DNA of 64,000 nucleotides from Ardenticatenaceae bacterium (GCA_020634235.1 JACKCB010000002.1:992001-1056000); one strand, 5' to 3'. Shown: positions 1 through 9,341, counted from the stretch's first letter. Translations and numbers: made by a program. Notes: generated by a model not told the origin, from the sequence alone.

Positions 1-1523
1 CGGGCCAGGTGGCGGGCCAGGTAGGTTTTGCCGGTGCCGGGCGGGCCGTAGAAGACGGCCTGCCCCTTGCGGTGGATGGCACGCACCCAGCGGGCCAGGT
101 CGGCTTCGCTGAAGCCGGTCTCGGCGGCGCAGGTGGGCAGGTCATAGGCAGGGTTTGGGTCAGGCTGGCCGGTGCTGATGGCAGCGGTCTTTGGCTGTGG
201 GTCTTGCAGCGCGGGCGCTTCGCCCATTACTGCTGGCCAATCGCCGGTCAGGATTTCGGTAAAGAGCGCTTGTTGGTGGGCACGGCGGTAGGGACTGGCA
301 GACCAATCCTTGAATAGTCTGGCCAGGTAGGCCAGGGAAGGGACGAGAATGGGTTTAATGGTGGCCAATTCGCCAAGGACGAAGTTGTGGTAAATACAGA
401 TTGGCGGGCCGTCGCTGTCGAGGCGATCTGAGAATGGTTCTGACTTGTGGTGTGTTTGGGCCAGTCCTCGTTCATCGGCGAGGGCTTCAATGAGCGAGAC
501 GTTAAACGCCAGTAAACCATCTCTGTTGACTACATCTAACACGAGCCAGTTACCGAAGCTCAGGCGCAGCAGCCGGCCGTCATACTGGACAGGTTGGGAC
601 AGGGTGTATCGGGGGTCGTCTGTACCGCTGGTTCCAAGCCTGGCCAGTACCCACTTGAGTAGGCCAAGAGTCCAGGCGGCCTGTTCGGGGGTAGGAAAGA
701 GCTTGTGCAGCCCGGCCGGGATCGCAGCTGGATATTCGTTCAAGGGGACACTATCGCGGTTATCCATCGGTTCGTACTCCCTGAGAGTGTGCTGTCGAGA
801 TTCCATGTCGTAAATAGTTGGCGGCACGTCCAGGGCCACCTGGGCTTCGGCGGTGAGCCGGCCGGTGCGGGCCTTGCCCTCCTGGGCACAAACCCAGATG
901 AAGCTTTGCAGGTCCACCATGTCGTGGGGGCGGTAGGGGGCCAGGGCGTTGCGCAGCAAGGCAACCTGCTGGCTTATGGTGTGGTAGGCGGCGGCGGTGG
1001 GGGTGGGGGGCAACCCGGCCGGGAGCCCCATAAACTGCAAGAACCAGTCTGTGGTACGCGGCTTCACAAACATTTCGCGGTCGGGGTGGGTGATAAACAA
1101 GAAATAGGTGGGGAAGGTCCACTTAACCGGCAGCGCCTGGCCGGCGGCAAAGCGCACAAAGTTGTCCAGCCGCGCCGCGGCCGGCTCCGGGCCATAGAGC
1201 AGCCGCTGCATCTGGTGGGCAAAGGCGGCCTTGTCCAGGTGGGGCTGGTAGAGCAGGCTGAGATCGCCTTTGTGCGGCGTGCGCAGGTAGAGCAAGTTGT
1301 TGTCCTTGCCCAGCCTTTCCAGCCGCGCCAGCAGTTCGTCGTAGGCCCATTCGGCCAGCAGGCGGCGCACCTCCGCCTCGCTGAGCAGGTCGCGGGCGCG
1401 GGCGATGGTGGCCTGCTTGTAGGTGATTTCATCGGCCACGAAGGGGGGATGGTCGAAGCCATCCCAGTTGGGATAGCGCCGGCGCACCAGGCCAATCAGG
1501 TCGTCAAGCGGCCAGTGGGTCAT
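1..1523 (-). CDS. McrB-like AAA ATPase, partial (3' end beyond window)
   Basis: An open minus-strand frame runs from ATG at 1523 off the window edge, giving about 507 visible residues. Near its visible end it reads RKGQAVFYGPPGTGKTYLA, a Walker A motif with Lys about 499, preceded by an F-S-E-x-D-L-x-R-W helix. This is the arrangement of the McrB/AAA_5 group of P-loop ATPases. The roughly 390 residues before it form an uncharacterised N-terminal region rich in aromatic motifs (Y-F-L-F-I-T-H-P). Its ATG overlaps the stop of the SpoIIE-type phosphatase gene in an ATGA junction, so the two are probably translationally coupled. McrB relatives act in type IV restriction or as AAA motors. No McrC partner is visible, so the function is open. 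Confidence 0.75.
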   Translation of the reverse strand, partial: MTHWPLDDLIGLVRRRYPNWDGFDHPPFVADEITYKQATIARARDLLSEAEVRRLLAEWAYDELLARLERLGKDNNLLYLRTPHKGDLSLLYQPHLDKAAFAHQMQRLLYGPEPAAARLDNFVRFAAGQALPVKWTFPTYFLFITHPDREMFVKPRTTDWFLQFMGLPAGLPPTPTAAAYHTISQQVALLRNALAPYRPHDMVDLQSFIWVCAQEGKARTGRLTAEAQVALDVPPTIYDMESRQHTLREYEPMDNRDSVPLNEYPAAIPAGLHKLFPTPEQAAWTLGLLKWVLARLGTSGTDDPRYTLSQPVQYDGRLLRLSFGNWLVLDVVNRDGLLAFNVSLIEALADERGLAQTHHKSEPFSDRLDSDGPPICIYHNFVLGELATIKPILVPSLAYLARLFKDWSASPYRRAHQQALFTEILTGDWPAVMGEAPALQDPQPKTAAISTGQPDPNPAYDLPTCAAETGFSEADLARWVRAIHRKGQAVFYGPPGTGKTYLARHLA

Positions 1524-3610
1524 GCCGCACGCTCCCGGCGCACAACCAGCAGGGTGATGTCGTCGGACTGGGGTTCCGCGCCGACAAATTCGGCCACGGC
1601 ATCCTGGATGGCCCGGCTAAGTTCGTCTGCCCCCCGGCCGGGATCATGCCTGACCACCGCCGCCAGCCGTGCCTCGCCAAAGAGCGCTTTGTCCGCACTG
1701 CGCGCTTCGGTCACGCCGTCGGTGTAAACCACCAGCAGGTCGCCGGGCGCAACCGGGAGTTCGGCGGTGTGCCAGGTCATGCCGGGGAACATGCCCAGGG
1801 GGATGCCGGTGTGGGGCAGGGGGGTGATGGTCCCGGCCGGGGGGGCGGCTACGAGCAGGGCCGGGTTGTGGCCACCGTTGGCATAGGTCAGGCGCTGGCC
1901 GTCGGCCTCGAGGATGCCGTAGAAAAGGGTGACAAACTGCTCGGCGTCGGTGTCGGCCAGAATACGTTCGTTGGCTTCGGCCAGGACCCGGGCCGGGTCG
2001 TCCGGGTATTGCAGGGCAAAGTGGCGGATAACGGTGCGGCTGAGGGCCATATACAGGGCGGCCCCTGTCCCTTTGTCGGCCACGTCGGCCACCAGAATCC
2101 CGACCCGGCCGGGGCCGAGGGGTATGAAGTCATAGAAATCGCCGGAGGTCTGCCGGGCCGGGATGAGCGTGGCCGCCATGGACCAGCCGGGCAGAGCCGG
2201 GATGTCGCGTGGCAAAAAGCTGGCTTGTATCTGGCCGGCCACCTCCAACTCGCGGGTCATGCGCTCGCCGGCCAGGGCCAACGCATACGCCTGCACCCGG
2301 TAATGAACGCTGGCCAGCAGCGCCGCCAACGATTGGATGGCCGGCACATACTCCATGACGTCGCCCACATCCCGCCGCACAACCATATAGATGCCGCCTA
2401 ACAACGTGCCATCGTCGGCCCGAATGGCCACCACGACCCCTTCGTGGACGATCACCCCTTCGCGCTGCTCCGGCAGCATCATCTTCGGCAGCCGTTCATA
2501 AGCCCGGCCGGAATGGCGCAAAAGCGCCTGCGCCGGGGGCAGCCGGGCAAAGAGGTTGGCCTTTGTCTGGTACAGCGTCTCTGCCGGTTCCAGCCAGATA
2601 TACAGCCCCATTTGCGGGAACATGGCCGGGATATGCGTCTCCAGCAGATCGTGCAGGCTGGCCAGGTCGACAGGCGCGGCAATGATGGCCCGCCCCAGCG
2701 CCTCCAACGCGGCCAGTTCGCGTGAGCGCTGCTCGCTGCGCGCCGTGATGCGGCTGAGGCGATTGGCCAGCAGGCTGACCAGGAAAGCGCCGGCCATGAA
2801 AAAGAGGTAGATGGCCAGCCCGTGGCGGCTGTACATGCCCGCAGCCAGAATGGCGAAAGGCAGTGCTGCTCCGGCGAGGGCCAGGCCGGCCAGAACGAAG
2901 CGTGTTAGTGATGCCTGGTCGGCTTGTGTGGTCTCGCCCAACCGGGCAAACAAGTGGCGCATGACCAGCATGAACGGCAGAACCAGCAGGAAGGGCACGC
3001 TAAAAGCTACCAGCGTGGCGGCGGCCGCCGGCCAAAACTGTGCTGCGCCCAGCCCTTGCAGGGGGATTTCACCCCCCAGCCAGCCAAAGACGGTCAGGCC
3101 AGCCAGGCCGGACAGCAGCACGGTGGCGATGTTATCGACCATGGCGCGCAGGTTGTTCCAGCGTAGATCGATGTTGCTTTCGCGCCGGGATTGGAAAACG
3201 TAGTTTACGACACTGTCGATCACGCCAATCCACAGTGCTGTTGGTCCAAAGATGAGCGCTGCCGACCACCAGATCAGCCCTTGCAGCGAGCCGGTAACGC
3301 TGGCAAAGCTGCCGGTGACGATTTCCAGGGAGATGATGAACTGGTAGCGCAGGAAGAGCAGATCGATGCCCAGCAGCAAGAGTAGGGTGAGGATGTCGGC
3401 GGGGCTTAGGGCGGGGTTGGTGCTGGCCAGCAGCCAGAGAAGGGCCAGCGCGGCCAGCGGCAGGCTTAAGAAGAGGCTGTAGAGGTCGATGAGCCGGCCC
3501 ACGAATGTGAGGTCGCTGCCTGGCTTGAGGTCGGGCCGCAGTTTCTGGGCCAGTCTGAAGGCCAGGGAGTCGCTCATGGGTGGTGGGGTGCTGCCTGCTC
3601 TATGTTCCAT
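1520..3610 (-). CDS. membrane-bound PP2C (SpoIIE/RsbU-type) serine phosphatase
   Basis: The protein has 696 residues. Residues about 40-260 contain six or so hydrophobic membrane segments, about 300-440 look like a GAF-type sensory domain, and about 460-690 are a PP2C/SpoIIE phosphatase. Phosphatase signatures seen are ELEVAGQIQASFLP, S-G-D-F-Y-D-F, V-A-D-V-A-D-K-G-T-G, Y-A-N-G-G-H-N-P, Y-T-D-G-V-T-E-A and S-D-D-I-T-L. RsbU relatives dephosphorylate anti-anti-sigma proteins in partner-switching signalling, and membrane location suggests an envelope or external stimulus. No anti-sigma or antagonist gene is next to it. The start may instead be ATG 3577; neither has a strong ribosome site. The stop overlaps the start of the following AAA ATPase gene. 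Confidence 0.88.
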   Translation of the reverse strand: MEHRAGSTPPPMSDSLAFRLAQKLRPDLKPGSDLTFVGRLIDLYSLFLSLPLAALALLWLLASTNPALSPADILTLLLLLGIDLLFLRYQFIISLEIVTGSFASVTGSLQGLIWWSAALIFGPTALWIGVIDSVVNYVFQSRRESNIDLRWNNLRAMVDNIATVLLSGLAGLTVFGWLGGEIPLQGLGAAQFWPAAAATLVAFSVPFLLVLPFMLVMRHLFARLGETTQADQASLTRFVLAGLALAGAALPFAILAAGMYSRHGLAIYLFFMAGAFLVSLLANRLSRITARSEQRSRELAALEALGRAIIAAPVDLASLHDLLETHIPAMFPQMGLYIWLEPAETLYQTKANLFARLPPAQALLRHSGRAYERLPKMMLPEQREGVIVHEGVVVAIRADDGTLLGGIYMVVRRDVGDVMEYVPAIQSLAALLASVHYRVQAYALALAGERMTRELEVAGQIQASFLPRDIPALPGWSMAATLIPARQTSGDFYDFIPLGPGRVGILVADVADKGTGAALYMALSRTVIRHFALQYPDDPARVLAEANERILADTDAEQFVTLFYGILEADGQRLTYANGGHNPALLVAAPPAGTITPLPHTGIPLGMFPGMTWHTAELPVAPGDLLVVYTDGVTEARSADKALFGEARLAAVVRHDPGRGADELSRAIQDAVAEFVGAEPQSDDITLLVVRRERAA

Positions 3611-3624
3611 CTGGCGGGTTGGGC

Positions 3625-4197
3625 TTATAGTTTGCGCTTCATGAAGAGGGCGACTTCACCGTGGGTGACGTCGTCGTTGGTGTAGTAGGAGAGGTCGATG
3701 CCCTCCAGGGTGAAGCCCTGGGCACGGTAGAATTGAATGGCGGGGACGTTGGTGTTTTGGGTTTCACAGACGATGGTGCGCATCCCGGCCGGGGTGGCCC
3801 GGCGCACCAGTTCAGCCATCATCTGCCGGCCAATCCCCTGCCCACGGTGGCTTTCGGCCACATGAAACTCCCACACCCACAGACTGCGGTTCCAGCGCTG
3901 CATCTCGGCAATGGCCAGCCCCACCAGCAGATCACCATCATGAGCAGCCAGCGACAGTTCCTGAGCCAGCACGCCGGCGTAATGGGCCATGTCGAACTCA
4001 TCGTGCGACCAGAGGTGGACGTAGGGCGTGGCCAGCGGTCGCAGGGTCAGGCTGATGCTGGCGTGTTGCGGCGATTCGATATGCTGCACGTCGTAACGGG
4101 CCGGCGACTGGTAGCCGGTGACAACGCGGTAGAAATCGTCCAGGTCCTGGCGCGTGAGCGTGCGGATGGTGCTGCGGTGAGACTGGTAGTTGGTCAA
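3625..4197 (-). CDS. GNAT-family N-acetyltransferase
   Basis: The product has 190 residues. The acetyl-CoA binding loop reads H-R-G-Q-G-I-G-R-Q-M-M, followed by the A-I-Q-F-Y-R-A-Q-G-F strand-turn typical of GNAT domains. I chose TTG at 4197 because AAGGAG sits nine bases upstream. A longer ATG-initiated frame would run back to 4509 through the end of the neighbouring SGNH gene, and its extra N-terminus is low-complexity and unlike GNAT proteins. The substrate cannot be predicted. It lies in the same direction as the phosphatase gene, 14 bases away, so cotranscription is likely. Confidence 0.8.
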   Translation of the reverse strand: MTNYQSHRSTIRTLTRQDLDDFYRVVTGYQSPARYDVQHIESPQHASISLTLRPLATPYVHLWSHDEFDMAHYAGVLAQELSLAAHDGDLLVGLAIAEMQRWNRSLWVWEFHVAESHRGQGIGRQMMAELVRRATPAGMRTIVCETQNTNVPAIQFYRAQGFTLEGIDLSYYTNDDVTHGEVALFMKRKL

Positions 4198-4313
4198 CGC
4201 CAGTGACTCCTTTATTTTGGCGTGCCTGGCACCGGGGCAACGCCGGCCAACTGCCGGTGTGGGTTTGCCCGGCAAGCGGCTAGCCTCCCGGGTTTCTGCG
4301 CCATGCCGGAACG

Positions 4314-5561
4314 TTATTGAGCGCTCTTTTCGCTGAGCAACTGCCAGACCTGGTCCAGGACGATCAGGGCGGTGAGGTTTTGCACGCCATGGCCGCGCCG
4401 GAAGGCTTCGGGCATGGTGTAGTCGTACTCTGGGAAGAGCGTCGGATGCACATTGTCGGGCAGCAGGCCGTTGTTGGGCAGCGTTTGGGCCACCAACTGA
4501 AAATCCCACAGCGGCACGTTGTAATCGCGGGCGATCTGGCGCAGCAGATTGTTGTTGGCGTTGTCCGGGTCCAGGTAGGTGTCCGCCTTGGTGCCCAGGA
4601 TTGGCACCACCCCGTGCTCGATGGCATAGGCCACCATGCGGCGGATATTCTGGTCGTACACTTCGGGCTTGCCATCGTTGGAGCCAATGCGGATGAGGAC
4701 GATGCTGGGGTTTTGCAGGCGAAATTCGCAGTCGATCATGCTTTCATGTTCGTTGCAGACGGTTGGCTCGGCCCAATCATCGGTGAAGACGAGGCCGGTA
4801 TTTAGCCCCACGCGCACTGCCTGGCGGTCGCGGGCGAATGAGCCGTGGTAGTGGGTGATGACGGCTTGCAGGTAGCCATAGTTGCCGAGGTCATAGGGAC
4901 CATAATCGAAGGCGGTGAGGAAGTTGAGTTTTTCGGCGGTGCTGTCGCCGATGATGGATAGGGCCTGGGGGTTGCGTCCCTGGGCCAGTCCGGCAGCGTA
5001 GATTTGCAGCACGTGCTGCTGCACTGCTTCAGGCATGATCAGGTAGCTTGCCAGGGGGATGCCGTTGATGGTGGTGAGGGCGTCGGCGTTGACGGGGGTG
5101 ACGGTGGGGGCCTGGGCGACGGGTAGTACCAATACCTGGCCGGTATTGATGGCCCCGGAAGGGGGCAGATTGTTGATGGTGATGATCCGTTCGATGCTGA
5201 CGCCGTAAATCTGGGCGATCTGCACCAGGGTTTCGCCGGTTTGCACGGTGTGGAAGACGGTGTTGGGGGGTAGGGTGGCGTAGCTGACGGTGGGCGGGCT
5301 GGGGACGGTGGGCTGCACCCCGGCCGGGACGGAGGTGAAGGTGGGCGGTACCGGCCGGGTGGCGGTCGGGAGCGGCGGGCGGGCTGGGGGCATGGTGGGC
5401 AGCACCACCTGGGGCACCTCCGCCTGCGGCAGGAAGGTGGGGGCGGGCGAAGCCGCGCGGTTTTCGCTGGCGGTGCTGGCCACATACGGCAGACGCCCGG
5501 CCAAAACTACCAGGAAAACCAACACCAACCCCACGGCCAAGAAGATCGCTTTACGATGCAT
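4314..5561 (-). CDS. secreted LysM-SGNH hydrolase-like protein
   Basis: The product has 415 residues. An N-terminal hydrophobic anchor or signal (residues 7-24) is followed by a Pro/Thr-rich linker (about 35-95), one LysM domain (about 103-148, H-T-V-Q-T-G-E-T-L) that usually binds peptidoglycan or chitin, and an SGNH/GDSL-type hydrolase fold. In the fold, GDS is at 205-207, GSND at 293-296 and DNVHP at 369-373, giving the expected Ser, Asn and Asp/His elements. It probably deacylates a cell-wall or surface glycan substrate outside the membrane. It is the first gene of the minus-strand cluster that continues with the GNAT and phosphatase genes. Confidence 0.82.
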   Translation of the reverse strand: MHRKAIFLAVGLVLVFLVVLAGRLPYVASTASENRAASPAPTFLPQAEVPQVVLPTMPPARPPLPTATRPVPPTFTSVPAGVQPTVPSPPTVSYATLPPNTVFHTVQTGETLVQIAQIYGVSIERIITINNLPPSGAINTGQVLVLPVAQAPTVTPVNADALTTINGIPLASYLIMPEAVQQHVLQIYAAGLAQGRNPQALSIIGDSTAEKLNFLTAFDYGPYDLGNYGYLQAVITHYHGSFARDRQAVRVGLNTGLVFTDDWAEPTVCNEHESMIDCEFRLQNPSIVLIRIGSNDGKPEVYDQNIRRMVAYAIEHGVVPILGTKADTYLDPDNANNNLLRQIARDYNVPLWDFQLVAQTLPNNGLLPDNVHPTLFPEYDYTMPEAFRRGHGVQNLTALIVLDQVWQLLSEKSAQ

Positions 5562-6035
5562 GGCGTGTTTGAGGGTCTTGGAGGAGGATGGGTGAGGCCG
5601 TCATGGGCCAGGCATGATGGCCGACGCATGATGAACGTTGACGACGTATGACGCAGTATCCCCCAATAATGCACAGAACCATAAGTTTACATCTCATCCA
5701 GTCTGGCCGGGCCGCAACATAGGCCGATCATCTTCCGTGCCCGGTGCTTGCCGGGTATGGAGATTTTACCCGGCCGGGAGCGGATTATAGCAGGCTCACT
5801 TTACCATACAAGTGCGCGCGTGTCGGCCAGTTGGCGCAAAAAGTGAATAGCAAATGAGCCACACCGGGCGGCCGGGGTTAAGTGTTAGCCAGGTGTTGGG
5901 ATATGATAGTGGGTGGTCCCGGCCGGGGCATTTCTATCCACCTGGGGTATGCTTTGCCAGAAGACACCCGGCCAGAACAATCACCCATGACCCAGGTCGG
6001 CAGCCTGGGGGGCATTCGCGAAGGAGAATCACGCC
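5562..6035. other. divergent intergenic region upstream of mscL
   Basis: This 474-base gap separates the divergent LysM-SGNH gene and mscL. I see no credible gene: the small open frames here have no ribosome site and no recognisable product. It contains two full CCCGGCCGGG palindromes (about 5769 and 5913) and AT-richer patches that may carry promoters for both sides. No convincing -35/-10 pair could be assigned for mscL. Confidence 0.5.
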
Positions 6036-6407
6036 ATGCTAAAAGAGTTCCGCGATTTTATTAAAAGAGGCAACGTACTAGACCTGGCGGTCGCCGTCAT
6101 CATCGGCGCGGCCTTCAGCGCCATTGTCAACTCATTGGCCAATGACATCATCTTACCGCTGATTGGAGTGCTGCTGGGCGGCATCGATTTCACCTATCTC
6201 ACGCTGCAAGTGGGCGACGCCACCATCCGCTATGGACAGTTCATCCAGGCCGTGGTTGATTTTATCGTAATCGCCTTTGCCATTTTTATGTTAATCCGCA
6301 CCATCAACAAGCTGCAGCAGCCAGCCCCGCCACCACCGCCAGCGCCCCCGGCCGAGGTGCAACTGCTAACCGAAATCCGCAATTTATTGCAGGAGCAGCG
6401 CCGCTGA
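6036..6407 (+). CDS. mscL: large-conductance mechanosensitive channel MscL
   Basis: The protein has 123 residues, slightly short for the family. It begins M-L-K-E-F-R-D-F-I-K-R-G-N-V-L-D-L-A-V-A-V-I-I-G, the conserved N-terminal helix plus pore-lining first transmembrane segment. A periplasm-facing loop, a second transmembrane helix (about 73-92) and a Pro-rich linker to a C-terminal amphipathic helix follow. MscL is a homo-pentameric membrane pore that opens under turgor to release solutes during hypo-osmotic shock. AAGGAG precedes the ATG. It stands alone between the SGNH and amrS genes. Confidence 0.95.
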   Translation: MLKEFRDFIKRGNVLDLAVAVIIGAAFSAIVNSLANDIILPLIGVLLGGIDFTYLTLQVGDATIRYGQFIQAVVDFIVIAFAIFMLIRTINKLQQPAPPPPPAPPAEVQLLTEIRNLLQEQRR

Positions 6408-6522
6408 GGCAGCAGCGCGCCGCGCGCCCACCATTTGTTGTATAATGTAGGCAGCCATTCAGGCACATGGTGTGGGGCGAGGCCAGAGCTATGGCGCTTG
6501 TTTTGGGCGCAGGAGCGCGGAG

Positions 6523-7605
6523 ATGAACAGCACAATTCCCACCCAATATTGGCATATGCTGGATGACGGCCGGGTGCAGTGCGACGTTTGCCCCCGGGCC
6601 TGCAAGCTGCACGAAGGGCAGCGCGGGCTGTGCTTTGTGCGCGCCCGCCAGGACAACCAGATTGTGCTGACCACCTATGGCCGTTCCAGCGGTTTCTGCG
6701 TGGACCCCATTGAGAAGAAGCCGCTGAACCATTTTCTGCCGGGCACGCCGGTACTCTCGTTTGGCACGGCCGGGTGCAACCTGGCCTGCAAATTCTGCCA
6801 GAACTGGGACATTAGCAAGTCACGCGAGTTTGACACGTTGGCCGATGCCGCCGCGCCGGAGACCATTGCCCGGGCGGCCAAAGCGTTGGGCTGCCGCAGT
6901 GTGGCCTACACTTACAATGACCCGGTCATCTTCATGGAATATGCCATCGACGTGGCCCAGGCCTGCCGGGCGCAGGGCATCCGCTCGGTGGCGGTGACGG
7001 CCGGCTACATGTGCGACGAGCCACGGCGGGCGTTTTACCGCCACATGGACGCCGCCAACGTCGATTTGAAGGCGTTCACGGAGCGCTTTTACCAGCAGAT
7101 TTGTGCCGGGTCGCTGCAGCCGGTGCTGGAGACGCTGCTCTACCTGAAGCACGAGACCGATGTCTGGTTTGAATTGACGACGCTGCTCATCCCCGGCGAG
7201 AATGATTCTGAGGCGGAACTGGAAGCGATGACGCAGTGGGTGGTAACGTCGCTGGGGCCGGATGTGCCCATGCATTTCACCGCTTTCCATCCCGACTACA
7301 AGATGCTGGACAAGCCGCCAACGCCGCCGGCCACCCTGAAACGGGCACGGGAGATTGCCCTGAGGAATGGTGTGCGCTATGCCTACACGGGCAATGTGCA
7401 TGATGAGCGGGGGGGCAGCACCTACTGCCACCAGTGTGGCACACGACTAATTGGCCGCGACTGGTATGTGCTGAGAACCTGGCAGCTAACGGCTGACGGA
7501 TGCTGCCAGCGTTGTGGTGCACGTTGTGCGGGGGTGTTTGAGCCCCGGCCGGGGACCTGGGGGCCACGTCGCCAGCCAGTGCGCTTACAGAATTTCCACC
7601 AGTGA
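6523..7605 (+). CDS. amrS: radical SAM enzyme of the AmmeMemoRadiSam type (PflA-like)
   Basis: The product has 360 residues. The radical SAM cluster motif C-N-L-A-C-K-F-C (Cys 85, 89, 92) lies after an N-terminal Cys-rich segment (C-D-V-C-P-R-A-C) characteristic of the AmrS/COG1180 family. The C-terminus has two more Cys pairs (C-H-Q-C-G and C-Q-R-C-G-A-R-C). The enzyme would cleave S-adenosylmethionine with a 4Fe-4S cluster. The physiological substrate of this family is unknown, and partners AmmeMemo and AMMECR1 are not in this window. The start at 6523 is preceded by AGGAG; an upstream in-frame ATG at 6472 lacks one. Confidence 0.88.
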   Translation: MNSTIPTQYWHMLDDGRVQCDVCPRACKLHEGQRGLCFVRARQDNQIVLTTYGRSSGFCVDPIEKKPLNHFLPGTPVLSFGTAGCNLACKFCQNWDISKSREFDTLADAAAPETIARAAKALGCRSVAYTYNDPVIFMEYAIDVAQACRAQGIRSVAVTAGYMCDEPRRAFYRHMDAANVDLKAFTERFYQQICAGSLQPVLETLLYLKHETDVWFELTTLLIPGENDSEAELEAMTQWVVTSLGPDVPMHFTAFHPDYKMLDKPPTPPATLKRAREIALRNGVRYAYTGNVHDERGGSTYCHQCGTRLIGRDWYVLRTWQLTADGCCQRCGARCAGVFEPRPGTWGPRRQPVRLQNFHQ

Positions 7606-7636
7606 GCTGCGGCGCACCCCGGCCGGGGCGCGCCGC

Positions 7637-7665
7637 TTGCAATTCCCCCCATCTTGTTGTATTAT
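7637..7665 (+). promoter_or_regulatory. probable promoter of the min operon
   Basis: TTGCAA (7637-7642) and TATTAT (7660-7665) are separated by 17 bases. The sequence TTGTTGTATTATC occurs twice (7654-7666 and 7679-7691) around a perfect AACAATTGTT palindrome. The second copy may be an additional -10 or an operator. Confidence 0.55.
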
Positions 7666-7713
7666 CTCAACAATTGTTTTGTTGTATTATCCCGCACCAG
7701 GTGACCCAGGCTT

Positions 7714-8451
7714 ATGTCAGAAACGCCCACCATTCGCATCCGTGGCATCCGTGAAGGGCTGCTTATTACCCTGGCCGAGGGTGATTTTGCCGACTTGCTG
7801 GCGGCTCTGGAGACAGAATTGGCCGCCAAGGCGGATTTTCTGCAGGGCAGCCGGGTGACGTTGGAAGTGGGCGCGCGGCCGCTGGACCAGGCGGCGCTGT
7901 CTAAGGTGCAGCGACTGCTGCTGCCACGCCAGTTGGAGTTGTGGGCGGTGCTGGCGGAAGAGGAAGCGACCCGCGAGGCGGCGCGCGGGCTGGGCCTGGC
8001 CACGCGCCAGACGGGCAGCAACCGTGACCTGGATGGCAATGTGTTGGCCCCGGCCGGGGAAGAACACACCCCGCCTCCCCCACCCCCGACCCCACCTGCC
8101 ACCCTCTACCTGAAAGAGACCATCCGCTCCGGCCGGTCCATCTATCACGAAGGCTCTGTCCTCATTGTCGGCGATGTAAATGCCGGGGCCGAAATCATTG
8201 CCGGCGGCGACGTCATCGTCTGGGGGCGGCTGCGCGGTCTGGTGCATGCCGGGGCGCTGGGCAACACCGCCGCCATCATCTGCGCCCTGGAACTCAGCCC
8301 CACCCAACTGCGCATTGCCGACCAGATCGCCGTCCCACCCGATAACCGCCGCCGCCAGCCCTTGCCAGAGATCGCCGCCATCCGCCAGGGCCAGATCGTG
8401 GCCGACCCCTGGCGTACCACCGTACACGAACCGCGCCGCCCCGGTCTCTAG
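7714..8451 (+). CDS. minC: septum site-determining protein MinC
   Basis: The product has 245 residues. The N-terminal domain (1-110) is followed by a Pro-rich linker (about 118-130) and a C-terminal beta-helix domain (about 132-230). The latter reads S-G-R-S-I-Y-H-E-G-S-V-L-I-V-G-D-V-N-A-G-A-E-I, with the family's G-G-D-V-I-V-W-G-R-L-R-G and H-A-G-A repeats. MinC inhibits FtsZ polymerisation, and its C-terminal domain binds MinD at the membrane to keep the division ring away from unsuitable sites. It heads a minC-minD-minE-rodA gene group. The ribosome site is weak. Confidence 0.93.
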   Translation: MSETPTIRIRGIREGLLITLAEGDFADLLAALETELAAKADFLQGSRVTLEVGARPLDQAALSKVQRLLLPRQLELWAVLAEEEATREAARGLGLATRQTGSNRDLDGNVLAPAGEEHTPPPPPPTPPATLYLKETIRSGRSIYHEGSVLIVGDVNAGAEIIAGGDVIVWGRLRGLVHAGALGNTAAIICALELSPTQLRIADQIAVPPDNRRRQPLPEIAAIRQGQIVADPWRTTVHEPRRPGL

Positions 8452-8537
8452 CCAGAGCGGCACGTCACCTGGCAGCGCAAACGCAATCGGGCGCAAAGCC
8501 GCAACTTGCGCCACGTTTTTTGAAGGAGCGTAACTTT

Positions 8538-9341
8538 ATGAGCGCACAAGTCATTACCGTCACTTCTGGCAAAGGGGGCGTGGGCAAAACCACCGTCTCG
8601 GCCAACCTGGCCGCCGCCCTGGCAATGATGGGGAAGAAAGTGGTAGCCCTGGACGCCGACATTGGTCTACGCAATCTGGACGTGGTGATGGGGTTGGAAA
8701 ACCGCATTGTCTATGACCTGGTCGACGTGGTGGAAGGGCGCTGCCGCCTGCGCCAGGCGATGATCCGGGACAAGCGCTTCCCGGAGCTGTATCTGATCCC
8801 GGCGGCGCAAACGCGGGACAAGATGGCTGTCAGCCCGTCGGACATGGTATTGGTGTGCGACCAACTGCGCGAAGAGGTGGATTACGTGGTGGTAGACTCC
8901 CCGGCCGGGATCGAACGCGGTTTTCGCAATGCCGTGGCCCCCGCCGACCGGGTCATCATCGTCACCAACCCCGAAATCTCCGCCGTGCGCGACGCCGACC
9001 GCATCATTGGCCTTATCGAAGCCGAAGAAAAAGGGCCGGGCTACCTCGTCATCAACCGCCTCAAACCGGCCATGGTTGCCCGCGGTGACATGCTCTCCAT
9101 CGAAGACGTGCTGGACATCCTGGCCATCAGCCTCATCGGCGTGGTGCCCGAAGACGACGCCATCCTCGTCTCCACTAACCGCGGGCTGCCGGTAGCCATG
9201 AGCGCCACCAACAGCACCAGCGCCAGCCAGGCCTTCCGCAACATCGCCCATCGCCTCACCGGCCAAAACGTGCCCCTGATGGATTTGAACAAGAAAGAAG
9301 GTTTCTTCAACCGGGTGCTAGACTGGGTTAACAGTCGATAA
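8538..9341 (+). CDS. minD: septum site-determining ATPase MinD
   Basis: The product has 267 residues. The deviant Walker A motif S-G-K-G-G-V-G-K-T-T lies at the N-terminus with the paired signature lysine, followed by D-A-D-I-G-L-R-N-L-D and the D-S-P-A-G-I-E motif. The C-terminus K-E-G-F-F-N-R-V-L-D-W-V is the expected amphipathic membrane-targeting helix. MinD-ATP binds membrane and recruits MinC and MinE. ATG 8538 is chosen over an upstream ATG at 8520 because AAGGAG lies about nine bases before it and the family begins right there. Confidence 0.95.
   Translation: MSAQVITVTSGKGGVGKTTVSANLAAALAMMGKKVVALDADIGLRNLDVVMGLENRIVYDLVDVVEGRCRLRQAMIRDKRFPELYLIPAAQTRDKMAVSPSDMVLVCDQLREEVDYVVVDSPAGIERGFRNAVAPADRVIIVTNPEISAVRDADRIIGLIEAEEKGPGYLVINRLKPAMVARGDMLSIEDVLDILAISLIGVVPEDDAILVSTNRGLPVAMSATNSTSASQAFRNIAHRLTGQNVPLMDLNKKEGFFNRVLDWVNSR

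Noticed and set aside
705..1727. A 340-codon plus-strand frame near the window start
   Set aside because: It lies opposite the AAA ATPase and phosphatase genes, which carry Walker A and PP2C motifs, so it is an antisense shadow.
4198..4509. A longer N-terminus for the GNAT protein
   Set aside because: It would overlap the SGNH gene and encode basic low-complexity sequence. A TTG start with AAGGAG fits the family start better.
5854..6064. Two short plus-strand frames upstream of mscL
   Set aside because: They lack ribosome sites, overlap each other and the mscL start, and show no recognisable product.
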